In this document: positions 10,872 to 21,800 of the stretch, piece by piece
How the letters are laid out: each line of letters begins with the position of its first letter
How positions within the stretch are numbered: position 1 is the first letter of the stretch
Assembly: GCA_015680685.1 (NCBI GenBank)
Contig: MNCI01015694.1
Location: 210,754-241,388, forward strand
Source: Gnetum montanum
Taxonomy: Eukaryota; Streptophyta; Gnetopsida; Gnetales; Gnetaceae
Length of the DNA stretch: 30,635 bases
Direction: 5' to 3'
Made by a program: the position numbers and the translations under genes
The notes under the pieces: generated by a model
The model's input: the letters and a program-made list of their open reading frames with translations, nothing else
Database searches by the model: none
What the model was told of the DNA's origin: nothing

Positions 10872-13143
10872 TTAGAATGGGGGGTATTCCCCATGACTAA
10901 ACCTTTGAGTATGGCTAGAATTAATAAATGGAAAATTTGGATCCAGGCATGTTGGAAACATTAGGGTTTGATCATATCCAAGCCATTGGGTGTCTTTTGA
11001 TGTGATGGCTAGAATGTACTCAAATTGGGGTTCACACACTTGATTGAAGTAGGCATAGTAGGGTGAATTATAAGATGTGGTCATGTGATAAGGAGTTAAC
11101 CCACTATGGCACCCATGACCGTAAGATGGTATGCAAGGATCGATATGTCTCCCTATGTGGTTATGTTCATTGGGTCGCATGGTTGTTGGAGTGTTGATTG
11201 GTGGCCGGGATAAGGTAACAAGAGCTATTAAGTTCAAGGGGAAATATGCATCATAGCACTGGACTTGTGCTGAGTTGGTGGATGCAGTGGTTTCAGAACT
11301 GTGCTATCTCTTTTTACGATCATGCCTAAAGAAAGGATGCTTTTGATGTTGTGAAGGACCTCCATTGTTGTTGACAGTAGTAGCACAAGTAACGTTCATG
11401 GGTTGGTGCTACAGTACAAAACCTTCTGGTGCTATAGGTGGCGATGTAGAAGGAGGTAAAGGATGAGAATATTAAGGGCGAGGAGAAGTGTAAGGAACAT
11501 GAGGTGGTAATCTCATGGGAGAGGACATGGGTTGATAGTACTCAAGAGAATGATAATGATGATGTGAAGTAGAGGATGTTGATCCATTCAGGGAAACATG
11601 ATGCTGAACATAATAGACATTTGGTGTCGGGGGATACGAAGGGTATGATCTGTTTGGCGATGGCCTCCCCACGATTGGGGTTTCTACCACTGTTGTTAGA
11701 CACGGTACTTCTGTACGAACTCTAGAAGTAGCATTCCTCCCCAATGCTCATGTAAATGTGATAATACTAGGCATTGAATTTTTGGGTGATCATACAAAAA
11801 AACATCGCATTGATATTTATGATTAGCAGTTGAGCCCCTATTCTTATTGTCTTCAACCCTTCTTTCCGACTATCAATTAGTGTTCTATCTTGTTTCTTGG
11901 TTTGGCATCCTTTGTTTGTCCTGTTTGTCAAAGTGATCATGCATGGTTCCACCTCTAATAATGTTGGCATATTCTTCATATTTTTCATGTACCCATTCTG
12001 TCATCTTATTGTTCTTTGCCTCAATTTCCTCTAGNTTTTCTATTGAGATTTTCAATATTCTCCCATGTGGCTATTTCTCCTTCTTCTTTTGCTACACATT
12101 TTATAAGCTCTTGGAATTGGTAGGTTCGTAGTTCATATAGTTGACCTAGGGCATACATCCCTAGGGTCTCCCTTGTTTCATCACGGAGCCCATCCATGAT
12201 GTGATACATTATCCTTTCCTCAGAGAACCCATGGCCTAGGCATTTGTTTAACAATGAATAGTAATTTTCTAAGGCCATGTCCAAGGTTTCATGTTACCCT
12301 TGTTTCCACTCTTGGGTTTGTCTCCTCAAGGCTGACACTCTCGCATAGGTTTGATATCTTTCATTGAAGCAGTCCACCATGGTTGGCCAATGGTGAATTG
12401 ATTGTTGTTTTAACAACCTATACCATACTTTTTCTTGGCTGACGAGTGTCATAGGTAAGATCTTAAGTCTTTGCCGCTCATTATCAATATTGTTCCATGC
12501 ATAGGCATCATAGAAGGCTTGTAAATTGTGTTGCGGATCTAAATCATAGCCTCTTGAAAACTTGAAAAAGTTGTTTAAATCAAGCCTAGGTAGACAGATT
12601 TCCTTATGATGCATGCAGGATATTTGAACAACCTCTTGTGTATGCGTTAGACTCTTAGTGGCTAGCAAGGGTTCATTATCACTAAGTAAGTTATGAGTTT
12701 GTGAGTTAATACGATGGTACCAATGTTCATGTTGGAATTCCTGACTTTGCCCGTGGGTTTGATTTTTGTTTCTACACCGACCCCTTGAGAAATGGGTCAT
12801 CCATGTCATGGCCTACCATTGAAGGAGTAGAGGAAGAGAGAGAACTAGAAGACTCGTCATGACTTTTGTAAGTCTTCCAATCATCCCTAGATAAATTCTT
12901 GTTAACTATTGAGAAGGTCCTAGGCCTTACGGGCCCCCTCGTTCTATGGGATGTCCCATCCTCACTAAAGGTGCTTCAGTTGAATGATAAGAGTCCTTGA
13001 GTATTGTTGGGGTGTTCATGAACATATGAGACTCCTACATAAGATTGAGTACTCCAAACTTCTCTGTTGTCATATATTTTGTTGGTTCTCCAATGAATTT
13101 CCTTGCTAGCTGTTGTGTTAACATCATCTTGTGAGAGAGACAT
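10872..13143 (-). pseudogene. ORF1 of element 2: gag-like capsid gene with low-complexity tail
   Basis: The first ATG on the minus strand is at 13143, about 115 bases after the primer site, in a frame that reads MSLSQDD. Frameshifts lie near 12800 and 12290 and in the tail. The centre (about 12600-12060) has the pattern of a retrotransposon gag capsid domain: DPQHNLQAFYDAYAW, then a KILPMTL helix, VWYRLL with W-x-x-M, YARVSALRRQTQEWKQG, and the downstream helices YYSLLNKCLGHGF and IMYHIMDGL. From about 11750 to 10872 the protein is rich in Pro, His, Ser and Tyr and ends at GEYPPF. I find no CCHC zinc knuckle, which gag nucleocapsids usually carry. One base (12035) is ambiguous. The product would form the particle core. 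No protease follows. Confidence 0.8.
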
Positions 13144-13256
13144 TGTTGTGAATTATGTGTGACTTATTTAAAGTTAATTTCTTCTCTAAAAGGTATATCG
13201 TTAATACTTTGTTACAGTGACCTTGTATGATTCATCTAATCTAGATAACTAGCATC

Positions 13257-13275
13257 ATCCTTGGCATTGGCGCCA
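13257..13275 (-). other. Primer-binding site, tRNA-Asp-like (element 2)
   Basis: On the minus strand TGGCGCCAATGCCAAGGAT begins one base after the 5' LTR. It matches the complement of the plant tRNA-Asp 3' end, as I know it, at 15 of 19 positions. The first seven bases match exactly, and most differences are G-to-A changes expected from decay. Its position confirms the minus-strand polarity of the element. Confidence 0.8.
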
Positions 13276-13276
13276 A

Positions 13277-14137
13277 TGCTAAGTGAGAAGGTACCCCTAT
13301 GCTCAACCATACGAATACGAGCGTGTATGCACGATCTAGTCAAACTCTGCAGATGGACTACTTGTGGCACCTAGATAGTTACACGTTGATCGTAGTTCGT
13401 TGTCTTCCCACCTAGACCAGTATTTGCTTTGTCATGTATGATTTAGTCTAGCGTGAGGTGTATGATGTGATTCCTAACACTGAGCTATTCCTAAAGACAA
13501 GAAAAATAATCTTGATTTAAGCTAATAAGCAATAGGAAACAAAAGCTAAACTAGCCTAAGTGTGATAAGAATCCATCCTTAATCATCCATACACATCTTG
13601 GACTTTGTGTACTAAATCTGGGATTACCAAGCACTCATTACTCGAAACACTACTAGATACACTGTTGGGTTACCAAGTAGTTACACTTAAATGTTCATGA
13701 TTACAACATACTCATTTCACATTTAATAATAGAAATAGTAAATGACAATAAAAGAAATATTAACTAAGAAAATAATAAATAATCAACAATTAAAAAATTA
13801 AAGATTAAGTGAATGTTGCAATGATGGAGTAATCTCAATCTTTATTGCCAACTGTGTGCGTGTCCAAGTACATCACACTCAAACAAAGGTTTCATACAAT
13901 TACAATTATCACACTACATGCATGCACTAGGAAAAGAACTGAAACTAATTGAAAACTAACAAAAAGACTCTACTCTTAAACTTACCAACTTCTTCTTTCT
14001 TGTGTGCCTGAATGCTATATTTATAGGCCTACACAAGAATCATGATATTGTGTATTCGATATCGTTATCCAGGCAGCAATATCGCATACCCAATATTGAG
14101 GATCCGATATCGGGGCCTGGCAAACCACGATTCATCA
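13277..14137 (-). repeat. 5' LTR of element 2 (861 bp)
   Basis: On the minus strand it starts TGATGAATC and ends TTAGCA. The U3 carries the palindromes GATATCGGATCC, CAATATTG and CGATATCG. TATAAATA is at 14025-14018 within GGCCTATAAATA, so U3 is about 115 bases up to the TATA box. It faces the primer site, so it is the transcription-driving copy. Confidence 0.9.
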
Positions 14138-14142
14138 CTAAG
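14138..14142. repeat. Target-site duplication, right copy (CTAAG)
   Basis: An exact copy of 5061-5065, directly abutting the right end of element 2. Confidence 0.9.
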
Positions 14143-16150
14143 TATTAATATAGAACCTTGATCATGCTAAGTGTTTCTTTGTTAAACAAAGAAGTACCTT
14201 AAAATATAAATTAGGCTCTTATAATACCTCATTGGAAAGAGGCAATGGAAGCATAAATTAAAATGATGAATTAAATAAGAAGTTTAGAAGTTGGTTTCTT
14301 ATCTAAAATGATGAGGGTTTTTCAAGGTTATGCATAGGGTTTTCCAAGGTTGTGCATGTTAATTTTAAACATTGAATAAGAAAAAAAATTAAAACAACAA
14401 TAAGCAACAAAAGTAGAAATTTGATCTTGATATTGGAAGAAATGCATCAAGAACATGCGCTAAAATGAAAAATGTTCTTTGCAATCTCACAATCCTAATA
14501 GAATAGATGGAAAATTCATATCTATCATACTTTATTATTCATTTATAAAAATATGTACATGGCTCACATAACCAAAAAGTATACAAAATTTCTATTTTAC
14601 AAAAATAAAAAATATACAAAAATTATTTTTCAAGTTCAAAAGGTCCATCTTGTATAAAATTGTTCCACCTTTCATCTCATGTCCCTCTTTCAATGATTCC
14701 ATACCTACTCAGGACTCTTTATATTGACTTGCAAGATGAGTCAAAACCCCTCAAATAAGAAAGATTATTATATTTTCCTCTTCATGGAGAATAAAGATTT
14801 AGGACCAAAGTCTTAGGTTACAAGCTAGATAGAGATTTTTAATAAAATTTTCAAAGTCCAAAAATTCCATCAATGTTCCAAAAAATCCAAAGGTAATCCA
14901 ATAATCCAAAAGAAATCCAAAAATCTAAAAAAAATGTATATTTTATTTAGGCATCTCTAAAGCCTAGGTCTTGGTTACCCTCACTACTATTGGCAGTTGT
15001 TTGGGAACCGCCAACGTAGGTTGGCCTTTGGTCTCATGACCTTAGGAGTCACAAGAAGCAAAGGTGTTCTTTAAACAAGGTTTAGGTGCTTGTTGGTCTT
15101 TTGGCAACACCAATCCCTAGATACCTCTAAATAAATTCAGTGATTATGAAACACACTAATCGTGAGTATGTGTTTGTTGTTGTTAATGTTGAAATGGTTA
15201 GGTTGTGTGTAAAATTGTAATTAACTATCATAAATGAAATTTAGTTGGCTTTGTCAAATATTGTGAGATATTTAAGATTCCTATTTTTGTCAAATCACTT
15301 AGTCTATATATTTCCTATTGTACACTACTTAAAACACATGAAATTTCACAAAAATGGTTGAGCATAATTTTGCCAATCTACTCATAATTTCCCTCAAAGA
15401 GAAAATTCCGTAAGAAAACTAGAAATAGAGTGAGATTCAATGGATTTTAGAAAGAGAAAAGAAATGAAAGAAGATTTGTATAAATCTCAAAAACATTTAA
15501 GCAAGATAAATTAAACATTATGAAACACTTAGCAATAAAGCTATTCCAATTTAATCTAAATATTACAAATTTTCGAAAGCTTCTAAGCCCAACAAGAAAA
15601 TTCATAACAGACAATCTTATTCACTACCAAAACAACATTGTAAAATGAAAGTACAAGATTTTGCTTGGCTAGTCAATAATTGTCAAGAATTGCAAACACT
15701 AGAACTAACATAAAAATTTAAAAATTGGAATTCTAAGGCAATAAACTTTAGAAAAATGAAGCTATTTCAAGCAAGCCAAAGTATCAAAGACTCTCAAGAT
15801 ATTCTAAACTCAAATAGGCAATTTCAACAAACTATTTTTATTAAACTACTCTAGATGCTTTTCCTAGATAACATAAGCTCTTACATGGTAGACCTTAATA
15901 GAAGTCAAATATTGCACAAAACATAGCTATAAGAACTATCTAGAAAATCACAAAATCAAATGCCAAGCACATTACTATCTAGACCATTAGTTAAGTAACT
16001 AAAAAAATGGGAAATAAGGCACTCACATGATTAAAACCAAGTAGCCAAATTGATATCTTTAGTAATTCATGCTTTTACAATCTTCAATGTTGATTCTGAA
16101 TATATTTTTTTTCCCAAAATCCTTCCAAAATTGAACCCTTGAAGCCTTGT
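14143..16150. other. AT-rich flank with repeat fragments, no gene recognised
   Basis: Right flank of element 2, joined to 5060 before the insertion. A 17-base inverted repeat, TCTTTGTT-A-AACAAAGA, lies at 14176-14192. A fragment at 14930-15000 is repeated at 18415-18480. The remaining sequence has stops in all frames and no recognisable protein. Confidence 0.5.
14930..15000 (+). repeat. Dispersed repeat fragment, also at 18415-18480
   Basis: The run AATGTATATTTTA, then TAGGCATCTC, then AAGGTCTTG and TTACCCT is shared in order with 18421-18475 in the same orientation. It may be part of the family B repeat surroundings. Confidence 0.5.
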
Positions 16151-16159
16151 GACTTTAGG

Positions 16160-16408
16160 ATAGTTACAATCATCATGTAAGGTTAAGGTGAATAACAAAT
16201 ATGTAGGGAATTTATTCCTAACTACCTTAAGAAGTCATAACTTCTATGAGAAAAATAAGTCATAGTCAGCATGTATTTTTTTTTTGGTAATTACAACCTT
16301 ACCAATATCAAGGAGATATAGTTGTAACTTCCGTAGGAAGTTATAATTTCTATGAAAATTTTTAATCCCCAAGAAAATAAAGTTGTAATTACCAAATGTT
16401 TATAAATA
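16160..16408 (+). promoter_or_regulatory. Plus-strand U3-like module: inverted motifs and TATA box
   Basis: A series of related short motifs precedes TATAAATA at 16401-16408. GGTAATTACAAC at 16286-16297 and its exact reverse complement GTTGTAATTACC at 16382-16393 form a 12-bp inverted repeat. TAACTTCC-GTA-GGAAGTTA at 16325-16343 is a hairpin. AAGTCATAACTTCTATGA near 16234 recurs as AAGTTATAATTTCTATGA near 16339. The layout resembles the motif-array U3 of the LTRs here, with different motifs, so it may be an LTR of a further family in plus orientation. LTR ends were not found, and a non-TE promoter is not excluded. Confidence 0.4.
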
Positions 16409-18305
16409 TGTCTTTTAAACTGCAAAAACCCCCTTTTTCATTTTTAAGAAAATCTTGCACAATGTAATGGTGATAATAATAATAATGAAAATATTAAGGC
16501 TACATGGCCTTAAGGCCTTATGTATCTACACATTTACATTTGATGTGTAGGCCTTTGAAGGTGCACATAGGCCTTGTGGCTTTCATGCTAGATGTTGCAC
16601 TACCTTAATCTTATGTTGGAATGTTGTATCATCATTAGCCATTGTCTATCTATCTTTGTTGCCACTTTGTCCACACACACTCTCCAATCCTTGGCTATCA
16701 AAGTCTCATAGTCATGCCTCTGGTAGTTGTTGTAGATTTTTTGTTTGAATTTGTACTGGCAATAGTGTAGGAGAAGTTGTGTTATTGTTGCTCTTTTTCC
16801 ACCGATGGATGAGCTTCCCTAAACAACACCATCCATCTACTTTTGCTACTTCCATGGTTGTCTTCCTACTACGCCTTGAATTTTATCTTGTTTCAGCAAC
16901 AAACCTTGTGTTTCGCATCTGCTTGTTAAATCTTGTGAAAATGGTAAAAAATGGAACTTTTCTAGGCCCAAAGAATTTCTCTTGCTATTGCCATCAAGCT
17001 GTAGCAAGGTTATTGGTGACATCAATGCTTTGGGAACCTATTGTTTCTTGTCATCTTTGTCTTCCCCTAATGACTTGAATTCACATTTTGATAAGGAATT
17101 CAAAAGTGCGAAAAGAGCATGAGAATGTCAATGGTGTTTTTGTTTCTATTTTCTTTTTAGGTTTGTAGCTTACCTTTCCTAATTCTAAGGTACAACAAAT
17201 CATTTTTGTGTTTATTTCTATTACAAATTCTTGATACAATGCAGGTTAGGGTTTCAACTCTATATAAACAAAGACATTTTTCACGATGCTTTCTTGCTTA
17301 ACGCTTGCCCATATATACTTAATTTGTGTAGGAATGGTAGGTGCAGAATTCGAGCGTTCAGTAGCAACTCCAGAATTTTAAAAAATAATATTGATGAATT
17401 GAGAACCAATAGCAACAAGCACATCAATAATCTTTGTTATCAATAGATGCAAAGCTCATGTTCTATATTCTTATTTCAAGCACATTGTATGCAATAATAC
17501 TATGAATTTTGCTTCTCTCCTTTGATGAAATCATTAATTGTGGTAATCCAGTATTGTATCTTTGTTTTTATTTTCAAAATTTATGCATTCTATTGCACAA
17601 TTTTTGCTCTATACATACATTAGATGACTTCCAATTATGATTCCATTAACACATATGATAGTATTATGATAGCTATTCAAGCTCTATCACATCAATATAT
17701 TGTGCATAATATGACCTTTTTTGCAACTTTTTGGAGAATGAATCTTTGTGTTTCTCCGCATTTTACTTTGCATATCATTTCATTAGAGATATGCTGCAAG
17801 TATTTATATAATCTATGTGTAATTTTCATGTACAACCTTTCTATTTGAAATCATATTTACACTTTCTTAGGTTATCCTTCTTGACTTTCTTTTTCATTGA
17901 TACACAATCTATTCTCTTATACTCTACTTTATAATAACATGATTTTCCATTCAAAAATTCTATGCTAAAAACCTACTGTGAAAATAACTATTACAAAATC
18001 CAAGACAAATCTCCGTTACACTTCAAAGCCATATATATACTGATATATGAAGTGTAAACCAAAGAAGTCATAATTGAGAGGAACTAGTAATCCAACCAAG
18101 TATATATTGCACTCCTTCCAACAACCATATTTAAAATATACTCATTCTACTATGAAATGATTAACTCGTCTCATGATTTCATCATCCCTGAATTGAAAGA
18201 AGCCTATGTATCCAACTTAATCAAAATAAAATTATTCTAATGTACTAGAAAAATTTTAAAGAAATAAGATAGTTGTTATCATCAAATGGTATAAATGTGA
18301 TAACA
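16409..18305. other. Gene-free region downstream of the plus-strand module
   Basis: The longest open frame is 99 codons (16779-17078, plus strand), a hydrophobic-looking product with no recognisable family. Pyrimidine-rich runs ending in AG occur at about 17140-17160 and 17230-17241 and could be splice acceptors, but no coding continuity supports exons. A short TAA/ATA microsatellite lies at 16472-16487. Transcription from the upstream TATA is possible but unproven. Confidence 0.4.
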
Positions 18306-18309
18306 ACTA

Positions 18310-18530
18310 CCAAAGGGACTCACCAACAACTCTTGGAATAACCTCACTACTATTATTGGATTATCCTTTAAATTATTTTCATATCCAAAAATATGACAAA
18401 TTTTTTCAACAAAAATTCAAAGAATGTATATTTTAACTAGGCATCTCCGAAGGCAAGGTCTTGATTACCCTTACTGCCAAAGGGACTCATCGATGAATCT
18501 TAAAATAACCTCACTATTATCATCAAATTA
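18310..18530 (+). repeat. Two diverged tandem copies, period about 167 bp
   Basis: CCAAAGGGACTCA begins at 18310 and again at 18477. Each copy continues with CTT, then AATAACCTCACTA, then TATTATTGGA or TATCATCAAA. Only the start of the second unit is visible before the sequence merges into family B copy 2. Confidence 0.6.
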
Positions 18531-18599
18531 AACTTGTGATCCCAAATAAGTCACTCATAGTTGAGTCTTGGCAATAGCGTCACTACTAACATCCTCAAA

Positions 18600-19470
18600 G
18601 GTCAAGGAACATCTATCATCAAAAGGATAGGTCTTAATTATGCTTCACAACATACCACTAGACTCAAATGCTTAGTGTCATAATCTTGGCTAAATTCATA
18701 GTCTCACATGAACTTACAAATCAAAATCAAGGGTAGGAAATACAATCAATAAACCTTGTTGCCATGGGATGGATCCCACTAATAAACATTCCACTACTAC
18801 ATGTAGATGGGGGTATCTAAAATATTCGTAGCTCACACTATCAACTGAGAAAATCAGTCCTACAAATATTATTATTGTATTACAACAATCCAAAAGATGT
18901 CCAAAATGGCCAAAATTTCATGATAATCAAAATTCCATATAATTCTCACAAAATCATGTTTATGTTATGAGATGAACCAAAATCCATGCTCACATTAAAA
19001 GCTGATCTAAAATATTCATAAAATATTCAAGAAGTAGGTTGGACAAGTTTTCACAATTCCAGAAATTCATCTAAAGATAAAAAAGATATGGACATGATTA
19101 AAATATTGAATTCCATAAAAATAGGCCTAAAATGATGAAAATGTAGCAAAAACTTGGCATAATAATCAAAATTGTAGAAGAATAACAAAAGATAAAAAAG
19201 AAAAGAGGAGGAATAGAAAGTCTATAATAAAATAGGATAGCCATATGAAAAGAAAATTAAAATAATCTTTCCTCAAAAATCCATAACAAAATAGGATAGC
19301 TACATAAAATAATCTTTCTTGTATTGATAGAGCTCTCAAAATCTTCTTAGCATCTTCCTTTTCTACCTAATGCTCTTAATTTGTTTTTTTTTTCTTAACT
19401 TAACCCATTACACCCAAAAGCCTTCTATAAACTATGATGAAATGCATCTAAGGCCTCAACCTATTTATAA
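18600..19470 (-). repeat. Dispersed LTR-like repeat, family B, copy 2
   Basis: Homologous to 2440-3410 in the same orientation, with long stretches aligning through 18629-19300. A TATAAATA box reads on the minus strand at 19469-19462, in a context typical of a core promoter. If it is an LTR, transcription runs towards lower coordinates. The stretch lies 3' of the family C gag on the same strand, so it could be that element's 3' LTR or an independent insertion. It does not resemble the putative family C 5' LTR, which favours independence. Confidence 0.5.
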
Positions 19471-19679
19471 GGGAAATAATGGAAGAAACCGAGCTCAAAT
19501 CGACTTCCAAATGAAGAAGGACAAAAAACATCTTTTAGGAAAACATAATGGAGCAAACAAGTTGCAAGATACGAAGTTAGATGCATTCTTCTTTGGCTTA
19601 GTGCACTTCTACTATTTATGGTCATATTCATCATAATTATACCATAGGTCTTTACCTTGGTGGTTATCTTTTTGAGATC

Positions 19680-20661
19680 TTTGTTTTCTTCATCCTCTTC
19701 TGAGAGAAGTAGGCTACCTCTCTATCTTTGATTCATCTTTACCTTCCTCCTTAAATTACTTCTTTGACTTTTGAGTTATATATTTCTCATTTATTTTCTT
19801 ATGATATTTATCCTTCTTTAGGTTTAAGTTTGTTATTTTCATTTTAACCTATAGAGTAAGATCATGTTTCAAGCTCATGAAATGTTAATTCTTCCTAATA
19901 TTGCATTCTTAGTCCATCAATAAAGTTAGAAGCTTGCTCATATTTAGTCTAATGAACATCAACCTTTTGTAAAGCCTTGCAAAATTCAACATAATAATCT
20001 TTTACATCTTGATCTTCTTATCTAAAACATTTTTTCTTAATGACTTTATAATGAAATGATGTCTTTTCAAAATTTTACTTTAGCATGAATTCCATAAGTT
20101 GTTAACTCTCAACATGCCTACAATGCTCTTCAAAAATACTTGATGTATTCCTTATCCCACCATTTAACTACTAATCCTTTAAGTTTTCTCTCAATAATAT
20201 GAATCATTGACTCACTAGAAATTTATTTAATAAGAAAATATTTATTCACAACTTTAAGCCATGAAAGGAGGAAATATGTACCCTCAACACCTTTGAAAAT
20301 AGGAATATTAACATGAGGGACTCTCAAAGTACTTCTTAAGGTTTTTATAAATCTTTCATCATTATTTTCTTCACTAGCATGATGGAAGTCAAATATTTGT
20401 TTATACCTTTAAGTTCTAGACTATTCTCTTCTTGGATTTTTTTATCACTTCTCCTTCTTGATATTTGTATCGATGCAAAAAAAAAAAATTTCTTCTTCAA
20501 TCTCCTCTTCAAGTCTTTTTTGAAGTTTCTTCAAGGTCTTGGTACTTGCTAGGAAATATCTTAGGAATGACCTCTTGCATTTTTGCCATAAAAGCTTTAA
20601 ATAAATCTTTGATCTCTTCCAACTCTTGGTTAGTCTTCTTCTTAGGAAACATGCCTTCCAT
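19680..20661 (-). pseudogene. Gag-like gene of an unrelated retrotransposon (family C), decayed
   Basis: The minus-strand start ATG at 20661 begins MEGMFPKKKTNQELEE, a charged N-terminus. After about 110 codons comes a retrotransposon gag domain: the P-x-FKGVEGTYFLLSWL-like start near 20310, a helix with KWWDKEYIK, then DYYVEFCKALQKV and the segment ASNFIDGLRMQY near 19920. These are the landmarks of the common plant gag domain with W-W and F-I-D-G-L signatures. Many stops and at least two frameshifts, including one at the A run near 20478-20489, abolish it. No zinc knuckle, protease or reverse transcriptase follows before 18600, so the element is truncated or non-autonomous. It differs from ORF1 of element 2 in sequence and primer site. 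Confidence 0.7.
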
Positions 20662-20971
20662 AAGTCTAAGGTAAAATCTTAAAGCAACAAGATTTTATCC
20701 TCAAATAACTTTCCTCAATTCAATGAAAATGCAGTAAATCTAACAAAAATGTGCAATTCCAATGCAATTCACTTCACTTCAAAATCTAGCCTTTCAAGTA
20801 AATGAATGATCAATTATCATAAAAATAACTTAATCTAACAAGATTAAAGTAATCTTTACTAAGCTTAGTTTATTTAATCCCTAAGTAGATGCAAAGCATA
20901 CCAATTCTTAAAATTTTCTTCCAAAGATTAATGAAGATCATAATTTTAGATGCAAATACCTTCGAACCAAT

Positions 20972-20983
20972 GCTCTAATAACA
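20972..20983 (-). other. Primer-binding site, initiator-Met-like (family C)
   Basis: On the minus strand TGTTATTAGAGC, followed by ATTGGTTCGAAGG, matches the familiar plant primer site TGGTATCAGAGC at 10 of 12 bases. It lies about 310 bases upstream of the gag ATG, so it marks the 3' boundary of a 5' LTR at about 20985. Confidence 0.7.
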
Positions 20984-20984
20984 A

Positions 20985-21800
20985 TCTAGTACACACCAAC
21001 CTCAACAAATCCAAAAGAATCCATTTCACAATCTTTTCTAGTAAAATTGAATTATAAAATAAGAATACAAGAAAATGGAGTAACTCTTCCTCTATTGTCC
21101 CACTTTCAAAATAGAGAATAACATCAATAATGAGGATTCAAGCACAACTCAAAACCTCCCAAGAATCTTAGAGGTTACATATATTTCGTTTTAATCCCTT
21201 AATTGCCCACACTTGTAGCCTAAAGCTCAAGATAAGATAATAGTCACAAGATATTTCCTTAACCTTTCAAGTATTCTTACTCTTACCTCTGACTATCTTA
21301 GACTCACATGTTCTTACCTATCTTTAACTCTCCCTTAGTTCCTTAGACTCTCCCTTAGTCCCTCTTGAACTCTCTTCAAGCTAAAGATATTCTTATATAA
21401 TTGTCGAAGCAATCCTTGGCCTTCATCAACCATTGATTTTTCATTTAAAATGCATGAACTTTTTTAGAAATCATTTTCCCTTAGCCCATCTTGCATCTCC
21501 TAGCTTGTAACCTATTGTCACTCAAAACTTTCTCATACTGCCAAAACTTGGATTATTTTTCCTTTGTTATTTTGTTAGTTGCAACCTGCTACAACTTACA
21601 TTCTCCAAAGTGCAACCTATTGTGATCTTATTATGGCTTTCTATGACCTACAATTCATTGTTCAACTTCAGAAACATGAAACTTCCAAGTTACAACTAAT
21701 TGCAGATAAATGCAACATGCAGTAGTCTATAATCCCAATACTGTGATAATCTACAACTTGCAGTCCCATCACATTTATCTACCTAGACTAAGAAAACATG
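20985..21800 (-). repeat. Probable 5' LTR of family C
   Basis: One boundary is set by the primer site; the other is approximate. A TATATAAG box reads on the minus strand at about 21391-21400. Upstream of it (21490-21790) is a loose array of related motifs, TGCAACCT, TACAACTT, TTGCAG and AACCTATTGT, which occur several times and would be U3. Between the box and the primer site are two copies of ACTCTCCCTTAGT (21327-21339 and 21347-21359). The TG terminus could not be identified and no second LTR was found. Confidence 0.5.

Larger units (their letters stand above)
5066..14137 (-). mobile_element. Complete non-autonomous gypsy-type LTR retrotransposon (element 2, family A, 9,072 bp)
   Basis: Read on the minus strand, the order is 5' LTR (14137-13277), tRNA-Asp-like primer site, gag-like ORF1, a spacer, an internal promoter-like module, coiled-coil ORF2, polypurine tract and 3' LTR (5935-5066). 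It is flanked by the duplication CTAAG. No protease, reverse transcriptase, RNase H or integrase motif was found in any frame of the interior, in contrast to the related element 3. It would therefore have depended on enzymes made by a relative. By eye the LTRs differ at roughly a tenth of positions, mostly by transitions, and both genes carry stops and frameshifts, so the copy is old and dead. The general class resembles gag-only non-autonomous LTR elements (TR-GAG type), but the retained second gene is unusual for that class. Confidence 0.9.

Noticed and set aside
16779-17446. Possible spliced plus-strand gene, with an NNIDELRTNSNKHINN segment near 17385 that vaguely recalls the start of LINE endonucleases
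   Set aside because: The resemblance is short, there is no downstream endonuclease or reverse transcriptase, and pyrimidine-AG runs are common in such DNA.
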